NCBI RefSeq assembly: GCF_000964545.1 | Contig: NZ_BBVD01000003.1 | Span: 1-64,000, forward strand | Direction: 5' to 3' | DNA: 64,000 bases | Origin: Comamonas thiooxydans | GTDB taxonomy: Bacteria; Pseudomonadota; Gammaproteobacteria; Burkholderiales; Burkholderiaceae_C | Shown here: positions 49,163 to 58,512 of the stretch, piece by piece | How positions within the stretch are numbered: position 1 is the stretch's first letter | Layout of the letters: each line of letters starts with the position of its first letter | The notes under the pieces: model-generated | Told to the model about the DNA's origin: nothing | The model's database searches: none | The model's input: only the letters and a program-made list of their open reading frames with translations | Position numbers and translations under genes: made by a program

Positions 49163-50599
49163 TCAATTCTTGCGCAGCTTGGGCGGAGCCAGCTCGTCGA
49201 GCAGCCCCTCGGGACTGATTCCGCGCCGCAAGGCCTGGCGCACGCGATAGGCAATCAGCAAGATGCACAGACTGGCCACACCCAGGGCCAGCGGCGTGCG
49301 CTGTTCGGGAATGAAGCCCATGGCCACCACGATGGACAGCATGCCCGCAATCGCCAGCCAGGTCAGATAAGGAAAGCACCACATGCGCACCTTGAGCAGA
49401 TGCGGAGCCTCGTTCTCCAATCGATAGCGCAGACGCAACTGGGAAATCGCAATCAGGATGTAGACGAAGATGGCAACCGTTCCGTAGGAGTTCACGAGAA
49501 AGGCGAACACCTTGTCGGGAGACAGATAGGACATGACGATGGCACCGTAGCCGAACAAGGTGGCCACCAGAATCGCGTACACGGGCACGCCGTTGCGGCT
49601 GACCTGGGCCAGCACCTTGGGCGCATCGCCGCGTCGCGTCAGCGCAAACAGCATGCGCGAAGAGGCATAAAGTCCGGAGTTGAGCGCCGACAACACGGCG
49701 GTCAGCACCACGGCATTCATGATCTGGGCAGCGGCCGGCACGCCCATGGCATCGAGAGCGCTGACATAGGGCGTGGACATGCCGATGGAGTTCCATGGCA
49801 CCAGGCAGGCCACCAGCAGCACCGATCCCACATAGAACACCAGCACGCGCAGGATGACCGAATTCGTGGCCTTGGCCACCGCCTTCTGGGGCTCGGCGGT
49901 TTCGGCGGCCGCAATCGTCACGATCTCCGCGCCGAAATAGAAGCCGGTCGCGGCCACGGCGCCCGTGAGCACCGGAACAATGCCGTTGGGCATGAAGCCG
50001 CCGTTCTGGCTCAGGTTGGCGACATGCATTCCGCTGCCTCCCGGTGTCAGGCCCAGCACATAGACACCGGCAATGAACAGAAACACCACGATGGCGGCCA
50101 CCTTCACGGATGCCAGCCAGAACTCGCACTCGCCAAAGGATTTGACCGAGACCAGATTGGTCAGCGTCATCATGATCAGCAGGACCAGGCTGATGCTCCA
50201 GGCCGGCACGTCGGGCAGCCAGTAACGCACCAGCTCCGCCCCCGCCACCGCTTCGATCGCCACGACGATGACCCAGAAATACCAGTACATCCAGCCCGTG
50301 AGAAATCCCGCCAGTTGGCCCACGGCGGGCCGGTCGCGCCAGGCTTCCCGGGCGTACTCGTAAAACGAGCCTCCCGTCATGGAGCAGGCCATCTCGCCCA
50401 GCATGCGCATGACCAGCACCACCAGCAGGCCGGTGATCAGAAAAGAGATGACGGCCGCCGGCCCGGCCGACTTGATGACCACGCCACTGCCGACGAAGAG
50501 CCCGGCACCGATGACACCGCCCAGGGCAATCATGGTCATGTGCCGCTGCTTGAGACTGTGCGACAGCCCGTCCGGCGACGAATGCGGATTTCCAATCAT
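49163..50599 (-). CDS. amino-acid permease (APC superfamily, AAT/GabP type)
   Basis: 478 aa, about 12 membrane helices. MTMIALGGVIGAGLFVGSGVVIKSAGPAAVISFLITGLLVVLVMRMLGEMA and GFYFGAEIVTIAAAETAEPQKAVAKATNSVILRVLVFY are the family's helix 1-2 and helix 6 signatures. AGGAGACAAAA precedes the start. It runs in the same direction as the NTF2-like gene 190 bp upstream, so it may lie in that TauR-controlled unit. The cargo could be an amino acid, GABA-like compound or taurine itself; this cannot be read from sequence. Confidence 0.93.
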   Translation of the reverse strand: MIGNPHSSPDGLSHSLKQRHMTMIALGGVIGAGLFVGSGVVIKSAGPAAVISFLITGLLVVLVMRMLGEMACSMTGGSFYEYAREAWRDRPAVGQLAGFLTGWMYWYFWVIVVAIEAVAGAELVRYWLPDVPAWSISLVLLIMMTLTNLVSVKSFGECEFWLASVKVAAIVVFLFIAGVYVLGLTPGGSGMHVANLSQNGGFMPNGIVPVLTGAVAATGFYFGAEIVTIAAAETAEPQKAVAKATNSVILRVLVFYVGSVLLVACLVPWNSIGMSTPYVSALDAMGVPAAAQIMNAVVLTAVLSALNSGLYASSRMLFALTRRGDAPKVLAQVSRNGVPVYAILVATLFGYGAIVMSYLSPDKVFAFLVNSYGTVAIFVYILIAISQLRLRYRLENEAPHLLKVRMWCFPYLTWLAIAGMLSIVVAMGFIPEQRTPLALGVASLCILLIAYRVRQALRRGISPEGLLDELAPPKLRKN

Positions 50600-50788
50600 T
50601 TTTGTCTCCTGTCTTGCCGGCCTGGAAATGCCGGTCGCCACGGCTTTATGTATCTGGCTGTGCCTTGCTGCTCATGCAGGCCGTTGCCGTGGTCGTTCAG
50701 TTATCTGCTTGAAAATTGTTGCGCGAAGCCATGCGTGCAGCGCCCCCTGCCGCGAGACAAGAATGCGCGCACGCAAACCAGGCTCGTG

Positions 50789-51187
50789 TCAGGAAATCGC
50801 CACAGGCGGGCGATCCTTGCGGTAGGCGTTCTTGACGGCGATCTTGCCGTCGCGGAAGGTGAACACATCGACCATGCGTGCCTCTACACGCAGGCCGTCG
50901 GCCTTGGTGCCCTTGAAGGTGCTCTCCGAAACACCGCGCGTGCCTTGCACAAAATGCTCTCCATCCACCCAGGCCGCATCGGGGAATGCCTGCCAGGCCA
51001 GCTGAAAGCCCTCACGCACGGCTTCACGACCCACGAAGCTGCGTCCCATCAGATCAGGGCCGGCAACGGCATGAAACTCGCACTCGTCGGCCATGAAGTC
51101 CATCAATGCGTCAATGTCATGGCGATTCCACGCGTCGGAGAAACGCGCCAGAAACTGGACATCGGGTTGGGATTCTTGCTTGCTCAT
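50789..51187 (-). CDS. NTF2/SnoaL-like small protein, candidate TauX-type taurine dehydrogenase small subunit
   Basis: 132 aa. QFLARFSDAWNRHDIDALMDFMADECEFHAVAGPDLMGRSFVGREAVREGFQLAWQAFPDAAW and EARMVDVFTFRDGKIAVKNAYRKDRPP form the cone-shaped NTF2 fold. It is divergent from the flavoprotein at 51942 and has a TauR-like direct-repeat pair at 51304-51336 in its promoter. In Rhodobacter and Paracoccus, TauXY dehydrogenase consists of a small and a large flavoprotein subunit; a small partner here fits. Assignment to TauX is inference. Confidence 0.85.
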   Translation of the reverse strand: MSKQESQPDVQFLARFSDAWNRHDIDALMDFMADECEFHAVAGPDLMGRSFVGREAVREGFQLAWQAFPDAAWVDGEHFVQGTRGVSESTFKGTKADGLRVEARMVDVFTFRDGKIAVKNAYRKDRPPVAIS

Positions 51188-51941
51188 ATGCTCTCCAGAT
51201 TGCTGTCATGTCATGGGGGTCGACCATTGCAAAAGCGCCCCCTTTCTATCGAAAAATGCCTGAAATTCCGATGGCTCATGGTAGGTAGCACTGGCTCCAT
51301 TTCGTAGGGCCAGTTGCCGGCAATCGTTAAGTCCAAGGCCTTGCCGCGCAAGGCAGTGATCCCTCGCGAGATGACGGCGGCGCGCACCGAAAGATGCCTT
51401 GAGAAAGTCCGCTTCTCCTCTGAGCGCGACGCTCTGCCCCAGCTCTTGCGGATGCAGACCGAAGCCCGCCGGCAAATGCCTCTTGCGCCGCTTCATTTAG
51501 GTGAAAACGATAGGAGAGCATCAACACGCTCAATGCGGTCATCGCTGCCACAGGCGCAGGGGAAGTTCACGACCACGCCCGCTGTCTGCACAGGTGGCGG
51601 TGGACTCCAGTGCATACCCCCGAGGTGACGGCTGACACAGCCTGTGTCATGCCGATCTGAAGCAGGCCGGCGCGCAGCCCCGCCCGGCGAGCGCGACTCG
51701 ATGGGTCGCCCGGTTTGCAGGAGACTCGCTGCAGCCCGTCTGCGGCAATCCCGAGATTCGGATGGCCAGGCTTGCGCGCTGGCTCCATCAAAACCTGTGC
51801 CGTGGCCCTAACCAGCTGCACAAGGGGCTGGCTATGCTGCTCTGGACATCGCAAGCAGTGCATCTGCATTGACTTTGCGTCCATCAATTCCATAGCAATA
51901 GAGCGCCGCTTCAAACGCAGCCACACCAGGAGACGACCGCC
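51188..51941. other. 754-bp divergent promoter region with no recognisable gene
   Basis: Open frames on both strands have no RBS, domain or family-like composition. The left part carries the TauR-like pair at 51304-51336. A weaker, oppositely directed pair, CTGGCTCCAT (51779-51788) and GTGGCCCTAA (51802-51811), has the same 23-bp spacing and points to the flavoprotein gene. Confidence 0.5.
51304..51336 (-). promoter_or_regulatory. TauR-like direct-repeat box before the NTF2-like gene
   Basis: On the minus strand, TTGGACTTAA (51336-51327) and CTGGCCCTAC (51313-51304), start-to-start 23 bp, pointing to the gene starting at 51187. The first differs from the known TauR consensus CTGGACYTAA at one base. 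The second is identical to the second half-site at 53738. Confidence 0.7.
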
Positions 51942-53363
51942 ATGAAAGCCGAGGACATCCGCCCCAGCCATCTGAATCCATACGACCCGCAGTACGACCC
52001 CCTGGTGGCAAGAAACCCCGGACATGGCGCCGGCTACGCTCCGACCTACTGGGTAGGGACGGCAGGCCGGCCACCCGAGGACGATGGTCCGGTCTGCGGC
52101 GACATGGAAGCCGATGTGGTCATCGTGGGCTCGGGCTTCACGGGCCTGTCCACTGCGCTGTTTCTGGCCCGCGAACACGGCATTCGCGCCGTGGTTCTCG
52201 AGGCCAACCAGAGCGCCTGGGGCTGCACCAGCCGCAACGGCGGCCAGGGCCAGAATGCCAGCGGCCGCCTCTATCGCTCGCAGTGGATAGAGCGCTGGGG
52301 CAAGGACACAGCCCTGAAGCTGGATGCGGAGATCCGCGAAGGATTCGACACGTTCAAGAAACTGGTTGCGGAGTTTCCAGAATGCGAGCCGCAACCGGGA
52401 GGGCATTTGTATATTGCCCACCGCGACAGAAAAATGGATTTTCTGCGCAACGAGACCCGCGTCATGCGCGAAGTCTTCGGCTACGACGCCCGCATACTCA
52501 GCGTCGATGCTGTGCGCCGTGACTATGTCGATGACGCCGACTGCCGTGGCGCGATGCATGAGCCCGACGGCATTGGCGTGCATCCGCTCAAGCTGGCATT
52601 CGGCTATCTGCGCAAGGCCCGCGAGCTGGGAGTGAAGGTGCATCCCGCCAGCCCCGTGCTGGGCATGGAGACACGCAACGGCGTGCATTACCTCCAGACA
52701 CCGGGCGGCACGGTCAAGGCACGCGCCGTCGGCTTTGCCACCGGTGGCTATACCAGCAACGGCCTTCACCGCAGTCTGCGCTCCAAGATCATGCCGATTC
52801 TCTCGAACTCGCTGGTCACCAGACCCTTGACGGAAGAAGAGCTGGCCGCCACCAATTTCAAGACCACGCAAGTCATCACCGACACCCGTACGCTGCGCTT
52901 TTACTACCGCAAGCTGCCCGACAACCGCGTGCAGATCGGCAGCCGCAGCGCCGTCACCGGCGCCGATGCGCCCAATCCGGTCCATATGGCCAAGCTGGTC
53001 GAGGGCCTGCACCACAAGTTCCCGGCCCTCAAGGGAATCCAGGTGGACTACTCCTGGTGGGGATGGGTCGATGTAAGCCACGACATGATGCCGCGTATCA
53101 CCCAGCCAGATCCAAGGGAAAGCGTCTTCTATGCGGTCGGCTATGGCGGCAACGGCGTGTCGTTCTCTGCGCATGCAGGCCGTCGCATGGCCCAGCGCAT
53201 CGCAGGCCAGAACATCAAGGCCTTCGAGTTGCCAATCTACAACTCATCGCTCGAATATCCGAATGTGTTCAATATGGTGCGCTCGGAGGCATTTGCACCA
53301 TTTCGCCGCATGGGGCAGCGCTTTCTCTACCACTGGTATCACATGAACGACGAGAAGAACTGA
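51942..53363 (+). CDS. DAO-type FAD-dependent oxidoreductase, candidate TauY-type taurine dehydrogenase large subunit
   Basis: 473 aa. FAD-binding motif ADVVIVGSGFTGLSTALFLAREHG with GSGFTG at 63-68, glycine-rich loop GCTSRNGGQGQNASGRLY, and C-terminal DAO segment RESVFYAVGYGGNGVSFSAHAGRRMAQRIAG. The closest known types are gamma-glutamylputrescine oxidase PuuB and taurine dehydrogenase large subunit TauY; both oxidise primary amines. Its place between the MocR gene and tauABC favours taurine, giving sulfoacetaldehyde for Xsc. No taurine:pyruvate aminotransferase is in the window, which also argues for an oxidative route. A terminator follows. Confidence 0.88.
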   Translation: MKAEDIRPSHLNPYDPQYDPLVARNPGHGAGYAPTYWVGTAGRPPEDDGPVCGDMEADVVIVGSGFTGLSTALFLAREHGIRAVVLEANQSAWGCTSRNGGQGQNASGRLYRSQWIERWGKDTALKLDAEIREGFDTFKKLVAEFPECEPQPGGHLYIAHRDRKMDFLRNETRVMREVFGYDARILSVDAVRRDYVDDADCRGAMHEPDGIGVHPLKLAFGYLRKARELGVKVHPASPVLGMETRNGVHYLQTPGGTVKARAVGFATGGYTSNGLHRSLRSKIMPILSNSLVTRPLTEEELAATNFKTTQVITDTRTLRFYYRKLPDNRVQIGSRSAVTGADAPNPVHMAKLVEGLHHKFPALKGIQVDYSWWGWVDVSHDMMPRITQPDPRESVFYAVGYGGNGVSFSAHAGRRMAQRIAGQNIKAFELPIYNSSLEYPNVFNMVRSEAFAPFRRMGQRFLYHWYHMNDEKN

Positions 53364-53400
53364 CCCTGCCAGCCGCCGTTCGGGCTTCACGCAACGAAGA

Positions 53401-53428
53401 GCACCTTCCGCCAGGAAGGTGCTTTTTT
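53401..53428 (+). terminator. rho-independent terminator after the flavoprotein gene
   Basis: GCACCTTCC, GCCA loop, GGAAGGTGC, then TTTTTT. Confidence 0.9.
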
Positions 53429-53714
53429 CATGCTATCTACGGATGCGGTGCGGCGCACACCCCGGCGCCCCGGCCACAGGAAAAGCCGCCTCTCTGGCAC
53501 GCATATTGCGCAAGCATTCATGCCTCTCGGACAGCACAATCCTCCCTCATCTGTCTGCGATCAGTGAAACCACCTAAGCCCATGCAGATGCCGCAAAAAC
53601 GCCCTTCACCAGGACCGAGATATACCGCGCAAGCCGCGCCATGCAAGGCTTTGCAATGCACGGTCGCGGTGCATGCCGACCCATGCTGCGCGCCCCATCT
53701 CAGGCCGTGCGCGA

Positions 53715-53747
53715 CTGGACCTAACGATTCACAGCAACTGGCCCTAC
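53715..53747 (+). promoter_or_regulatory. TauR-like direct-repeat box before tauA
   Basis: CTGGACCTAA (53715-53724) and CTGGCCCTAC (53738-53747), start-to-start 23 bp, 180 bp before the tauA ATG. The first half-site is a perfect match to the CTGGACYTAA consensus that I recall for Rhodobacter TauR. Spacing and second half-site equal those before the NTF2-like gene. Confidence 0.75.
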
Positions 53748-53927
53748 TGGCTGCGCAAGGTTGCTCACTACGATCCGCTCAGAAAGCTCTTTGAGCCTCG
53801 CGATGCGGCTTTCTACCGGTTCAGCCAGAAGCGGGAATGGGAAAGCAAGTCAGCAAGAGTGAGCACAGCAAGGGTTCTCTGGTCTAAGTCTTCAACCGAT
53901 ATCGCTCTAACCATGGAGAAATTGGCA

Positions 53928-54935
53928 ATGAAAATGCAAAAACGATGGATGCTGAAAGCGGGTGCCGCAACAGCAGCACTGGCCATGACCGGCTTCGCGC
54001 TGGCGCAGCAGAAAACCGTGACCTTCGCCAACCAGGACATGCTGGTGCCTCTGCGCTTGGTCATGGAGTCGGGCGAGGTGGAAAAGGAGACGGGCTACAA
54101 GATCAACTGGCGCATGTTCTCGGGCGGCGGCGACGTGATACGGGCGATGGCCTCGGGCGACGTGCAGATGGGAGAGGTGGGATCCAGCCCGCTGACCGCT
54201 GCCGCCAGCCAGGGGCAGGACATCAAGCTGCTCTGGATCTCCGCGGATATCGCCGGTGCCGAAGCCCTGGTGGCACGCGATGGCGGCGGCATCAGCAATT
54301 TCAAGAGCATGGAAGGCAAGCGCATAGGCGTGCCGTTCGTCTCCACCGCGCACTACCAACTGGTCGCTGCCCTGGGCAAGGAAGGTGTCGACGCGCGCAA
54401 GGTCAACATCATGAACATGCGCCCGCCAGAGATTGCCGCGGCCTGGGAGCGCGGCGATATCGATGCCACCTTTGTCTGGGATCCGGTACTGGCCAAGGTC
54501 AAGCAAAAGGGCAAGGTGATTGCCACCTCCGGCTCCATTGCGCAGATGGGCTATCCCACCTTCGAGGGCATTGCCGTGAGCAGCAAGTTCGCCCAGGAAA
54601 ATCCCCAGTTCATGGTGGCGTTCATCAAGGCCCTGAATCGGGCCAGCGCCCAGGTGCGCGACAACCTGGCCAGGTGGACTCCCGATTCGCCCGAGATCAA
54701 GGCGATTGCCAAATGGAGCAAGGCCGACCCCAAGGACGTGCCCGCAGCCATGGCGCTTTACCGCTTCCCCAGTGCTGAAGAGCAGCTCGGCGTGCAGTGG
54801 CTGGAAGGCGGTGCGGCCAAGGCAATGACCAATACTGCAACGTTTCTGAAGTCGCAGGGACGAATCCAGGAGGTCAGGCCCGACTACGCCGCGTACGTGA
54901 CCAGCAGCTATGTCAAGCAGGCTCTCGGCCGCTGA
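53928..54935 (+). CDS. tauA: taurine ABC transporter, periplasmic binding protein
   Basis: 335 aa. A Sec leader (MKMQKRWMLKAGAATAALAMTGFALA-QQ) is followed by a NMT1/TauA-like domain: TVTFANQDMLVPLRLV, FSGGGDVIRAMASGDVQMGEVGSSPLTAAASQGQDIKLLWI and NMRPPEIAAAWERGDIDATFVWDPVLAKVK, the classical TauA segment. The ATG at 53928 has GGAGAA 10 bases upstream. tauB follows after 66 bp. It binds taurine or related aliphatic sulfonates. Confidence 0.93.
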   Translation: MKMQKRWMLKAGAATAALAMTGFALAQQKTVTFANQDMLVPLRLVMESGEVEKETGYKINWRMFSGGGDVIRAMASGDVQMGEVGSSPLTAAASQGQDIKLLWISADIAGAEALVARDGGGISNFKSMEGKRIGVPFVSTAHYQLVAALGKEGVDARKVNIMNMRPPEIAAAWERGDIDATFVWDPVLAKVKQKGKVIATSGSIAQMGYPTFEGIAVSSKFAQENPQFMVAFIKALNRASAQVRDNLARWTPDSPEIKAIAKWSKADPKDVPAAMALYRFPSAEEQLGVQWLEGGAAKAMTNTATFLKSQGRIQEVRPDYAAYVTSSYVKQALGR

Positions 54936-55001
54936 CTGCCCGCCCACGACGACCAACCCCGTCGTGGCTCCCAGCTTTGTTTCACATAGGAGGGCAATGT
55001 C

Positions 55002-55790
55002 ATGCCGACTCTGGATATACGTGACCTGACCGTCAATTATGAGGTCAAGGGCGGACACTTGCAAGCCCTGGCCCCCGTCAACCTGACCATGAACGAAGGC
55101 GACTTCGTGGTCGCTCTGGGTGCATCGGGCTGCGGCAAGACAACACTGCTCAACTGCATGGCAGGCTTTCTGGCCCCTTCCAGCGGCCAGATCCTGCTGG
55201 ACGGCAAGCCCATTCAGGGTCCAGGAGCCAATCAAGGGGTGGTGTTTCAGAAGCATGCGCTGATGCCTTGGCTCAATGTGATCGACAACGTCGCGCTGGG
55301 ACTGCGCATGCGCGGCATGGATCTGAAGCAGCGCACACAGATCGCGGAAGAAAAACTGGGCCTCGTGGGCTTGCAGAACTACGCCAGGCGTGCCGTGTAT
55401 GAACTCTCGGGTGGCATGCAGCAGCGTGTCGGCATTGCCCGTGCACTGGCCAACGATCCTGCACTGCTGCTGATGGATGAACCCATGGGTGCGCTGGACG
55501 CCTTCACGCGCGAGCAGGTTCAGGAAATCCTGCTGCGTGTCTGGCATGCCACCCACAAGATGGTGTTCTTCATCACCCATTCGGTGGAGGAGGCGCTGTT
55601 TCTCGCCAGCCGGCTGATCGTCATGAGCCCCAGCCCGGGCCGCATCTCCCATGTCTACGACGACATGCCGTTCTGCCATGAGTTTCTGCGCACCGGCGAT
55701 GCGCGTGCCGTCAAGTCGCGCCCCGACTTCATCAGGATGCGCGAAGAAGTTCTGAGTCTGATTCACCACCGGGAGCCTGCCAATGTCTGA
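55002..55790 (+). CDS. tauB: taurine ABC transporter, ATPase
   Basis: 262 aa. Walker A GASGCGKTT (40-48), Q-loop VVFQKHALMPWLNV, signature LSGGMQQRVGIARAL, Walker B LLLMDEPMGALDA, and H-loop FFITHSVEEALFLASRLIVM. All are intact. The 3' end overlaps tauC by 8 bp. Taurine-type family by neighbours and TauB-like FQKHALMPW. Confidence 0.95.
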   Translation: MPTLDIRDLTVNYEVKGGHLQALAPVNLTMNEGDFVVALGASGCGKTTLLNCMAGFLAPSSGQILLDGKPIQGPGANQGVVFQKHALMPWLNVIDNVALGLRMRGMDLKQRTQIAEEKLGLVGLQNYARRAVYELSGGMQQRVGIARALANDPALLLMDEPMGALDAFTREQVQEILLRVWHATHKMVFFITHSVEEALFLASRLIVMSPSPGRISHVYDDMPFCHEFLRTGDARAVKSRPDFIRMREEVLSLIHHREPANV

Positions 55791-56664
55791 AGCAGTCCAA
55801 ATCAACCATCTGCCCGCCACGACAGCGCGCGTGCAGCCCAAGGCCACTGCCCCGCAGGCGTCGGGACCGGTGAAGACCAGTCGCTTCAAGACCCCCGGCG
55901 AAGGCTCCAGCCTCGGCATCAGCATCGTCACCGTGGCCTTGCTGCTGGCACTGTGGTTCGCCGCCACCAATCTCGGCTGGATCAAGCCCTTGTTCCTGCC
56001 CAGCCCGCAAGCGGTGTTCCAGCAGTTCTATGAATACCTGACCGGGCAGGCCAACGACAAACCGCTGTGGCAGCATTTCTCTGCAAGTCTGCTGCGCGTG
56101 ACCGTGGCGTTCTGGCTGGCCTTCATGATTGCCGTTCCGCTGGGCATCGCGATGGGAATGTCACGCTTTGCACGCGGCATCTTCGACCCCCCCATCGAGT
56201 TCTATCGCCCCCTGCCGCCACTGGCCTATCTGCCGCTGATCATCATCTGGTTCGGCATCGATGAAACGCCGAAGATCCTGCTGATCTTCCTGAGCTGTTT
56301 TGCGCCCCTGGCTCTGGCAGCCCGCTCGGGCATGCGCAGCGCAGCACAGGAGCAGATCAACGCCGCCTATTCGATGGGAGCGAGCTACTTCCAGGTGATC
56401 CGCCATGTGATCTTGCCGGCGGCCCTGCCCGACATTCTGGTGGGCATGCGCATTGCCATCGGCTTTGGCTGGACAACTCTGGTTGCCGCCGAAATGGTGG
56501 CGGCGAACGTGGGTCTGGGTCAGATGGTGCTCAACGCCTCGAACTTCCTGCGCACCGACATCGTGATCATGGGCATCATTGTCATCGGCGTGATCGCCTA
56601 TGTGTTCGACCTGTTCATGCGCTGGGTCGAAAAGCGCCTGGTTCCATGGAAGGGACGCATGTAA
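55783..56664 (+). CDS. tauC: taurine ABC transporter, permease
   Basis: 293 aa. About six membrane helices. The EAA loop is SMGASYFQVIRHVILPAALPDILVGMRIAIGFGWTTLVAAEMVAAN, close to TauC/SsuC. The N-terminal 45 residues are a soluble, Thr/Pro-rich extension. It converges with cobT, 147 bp between stops. Confidence 0.95.
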   Translation: MSEAVQINHLPATTARVQPKATAPQASGPVKTSRFKTPGEGSSLGISIVTVALLLALWFAATNLGWIKPLFLPSPQAVFQQFYEYLTGQANDKPLWQHFSASLLRVTVAFWLAFMIAVPLGIAMGMSRFARGIFDPPIEFYRPLPPLAYLPLIIIWFGIDETPKILLIFLSCFAPLALAARSGMRSAAQEQINAAYSMGASYFQVIRHVILPAALPDILVGMRIAIGFGWTTLVAAEMVAANVGLGQMVLNASNFLRTDIVIMGIIVIGVIAYVFDLFMRWVEKRLVPWKGRM

Positions 56665-56811
56665 GTCCGGTCGATTCCCCGGCGGGGATGGCTCCGGCAA
56701 GCAGACAGCGGGCAGGCATTGCGCCTTCCCGCTTTTCTGTTTTCCGTTGTTTCGGCTGGTCGCCTGAGCTTGCTCGGCCTTGTGCGATACCTGTCGCACG
56801 CGCCATTCCCG

Positions 56812-58512
56812 TCATCGTTTACACAGCATCTCGGCCACCGAAAACAGCAAGGCCTCGTCGAGATCGTGCTGCAGATCGACGGCAAGCCTTTGACGGTAGA
56901 AGACCCCCAGATCCAGCCCGACGCCCAGGGCGCAGACCTTCATGCCTCCCATGCGTTCCTGGGCGGCAAGAACCTGCCTCAGATGCTGATCCAGATAATG
57001 CTCGTCATTGGCCTGATGGGTGGCCGTATCCATGGGACAGCCATCGGAGATGACCAGCAGGATGCGACGTTGCGCGGCCTTTGCACGCAGCCTCTGGCAC
57101 GCCCATTCCACCGCCTCGCCGTCGATGCCTTCACGAAAGATGTCGGGCTTGCGCAGTGCCGCAATGCCGTGCCGGGCATGACGCCAGGGCCTGGCACCGT
57201 CCTTGAAGACAATGTGCAGGCGCTCGTTGAGACGCCCCGGAAACTGCGGCTGGCCGGCGCGCTGCCAGCGGCGGCGTGCTCTGCCGCCATTCCAGGCCTG
57301 CGTGGAAAAGCCCAGTATCTCCACGCTTGCGCCGGCCATCTCCAGCGCCCGCCCCAGCACGTCGAGCAATAGCGACAGGGGCCTGGCATAGGTTTTCATG
57401 GAGCCCGAGCAGTCCATGAGAATGGTGACGGCGGTCTCGTTGACGGGGCGCTGCATTTCGTCCTTGAAGATCGCGCGCTGCTGCGGGTCCGTTACCAGCT
57501 GGGACAGGCGGCTGCCGTCCAGATGGCCTTCCTCCAGCCCGAAGCTCCAGCCGTTGCGCTGCGTGCTGGCCAGGCGCTGCTGCAGATAGCGTGCCAGCCG
57601 CCCGGCCTGCAGCAATCCCGAGCGCGCCAGCTCCTCGTCCATCTGCTCCCGGAACTGGGCCAGCTGCAGCGCACGGATCAGCTCGGCGGCCTGCACTTCC
57701 CTATCGAACTCGCGCGTGAAAACCCGGTAGCTTTGCGCTGTGCCGGTCCATGCCCGACTGTCGCCGCTTTGCGCCACGGGCATGCCGTCCTGACTCTGGG
57801 ACTCAAAGTGCAGAGGCAGGGCAAAACTGCTGCGCCGCCTGGGGCCGCCGGCACCGCGCGGCGCATCGTCCTGCGCCGCACGCACCGCCATGCCGACCCA
57901 GCGGCTGACGGCCAGGGCAGGCTCGACAAACTGCTGCTGCCGGTCTCTGGCGCGCCGCAGCCGATCCCAGTGCCGGCCCAGCGGAGAAGCCATGGACATC
58001 CGCGTGGACTCCACCAGATCGGCCATGCGTTCCGGTATCTCATGCCCGGTCAGTCGGCTCCAGGCCGTGATGGCCACCGTAAACAGCAAAATTCCCAGAC
58101 TGCTCTCCGTCAGGCCGGAATCCATGAAGGCCTGGCACCAGTTCACAAAGCGCTGGCGCATGTTCTCGCGCGCTCCGGGCCATGTCTCGGGAACCAGGCT
58201 CTCCACGCGCAGCTGCTCCAGCAGCTCGAACACCATGCGCTCCACCGGTTCCTGGGGCAGATGAGCCTGGAATAGTGCCTGGTCGCTCCAATGCAGACGC
58301 AGTCCCATGCTGTCGAGCAGGCCGCGCTGATCCGTCTGCTGCACCGGCACCTGGCTATGATGGGCCGCCGCCTGGAGTATGGGCGTGGTGCCGCGATACA
58401 GCGTCTGACCGCTCCATTGCAGGCTGGCGTCGCCGGTTACGGCGCGCAGCATGGCGCCACCCCAGGCTTCCATGCGGGACAGCGAGGCAGGGCCGGAGGT
58501 CCCGGCGCTCAT
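56812..58512 (-). CDS. cobT: CobT-like cobaltochelatase subunit (VWA)
   Basis: 566 aa. The C-terminal VWA domain has the MIDAS motif ILMDCSGSMKTYARPLSLLLD. EILGFSTQAWNGGRARRRWQ, PGRLNERLHIVFKDGARPWRHARHGIA and IDGEAVEWACQRLRAKAAQRRILLVISDGCPMDTATHQANDEHYLDQHL match CobT closely. It overlaps cobS by 4 bp (ATGA). Together with CobS and CobN it forms the ATP-dependent aerobic cobaltochelatase; CobN is not in the window. A function outside cobalamin synthesis is possible. Confidence 0.88.
   Translation of the reverse strand: MSAGTSGPASLSRMEAWGGAMLRAVTGDASLQWSGQTLYRGTTPILQAAAHHSQVPVQQTDQRGLLDSMGLRLHWSDQALFQAHLPQEPVERMVFELLEQLRVESLVPETWPGARENMRQRFVNWCQAFMDSGLTESSLGILLFTVAITAWSRLTGHEIPERMADLVESTRMSMASPLGRHWDRLRRARDRQQQFVEPALAVSRWVGMAVRAAQDDAPRGAGGPRRRSSFALPLHFESQSQDGMPVAQSGDSRAWTGTAQSYRVFTREFDREVQAAELIRALQLAQFREQMDEELARSGLLQAGRLARYLQQRLASTQRNGWSFGLEEGHLDGSRLSQLVTDPQQRAIFKDEMQRPVNETAVTILMDCSGSMKTYARPLSLLLDVLGRALEMAGASVEILGFSTQAWNGGRARRRWQRAGQPQFPGRLNERLHIVFKDGARPWRHARHGIAALRKPDIFREGIDGEAVEWACQRLRAKAAQRRILLVISDGCPMDTATHQANDEHYLDQHLRQVLAAQERMGGMKVCALGVGLDLGVFYRQRLAVDLQHDLDEALLFSVAEMLCKR

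Larger units (their letters stand above)
53364..53927. other. 564-bp region before tauA
   Basis: A terminator at 53401-53428 and the TauR-like box at 53715-53747. An open frame running into tauA from 53673 has no RBS and no recognisable domain. No gene is called here. Confidence 0.5.

Noticed and set aside
51206..51900. possible small genes in the gap before the flavoprotein gene
   Set aside because: No frame looks like a protein family. The region is better explained as a divergent promoter with TauR-like boxes.
53907..55985. 692-codon frame antisense to tauA-tauB
   Set aside because: It crosses two clear ABC transporter genes and has no family features.
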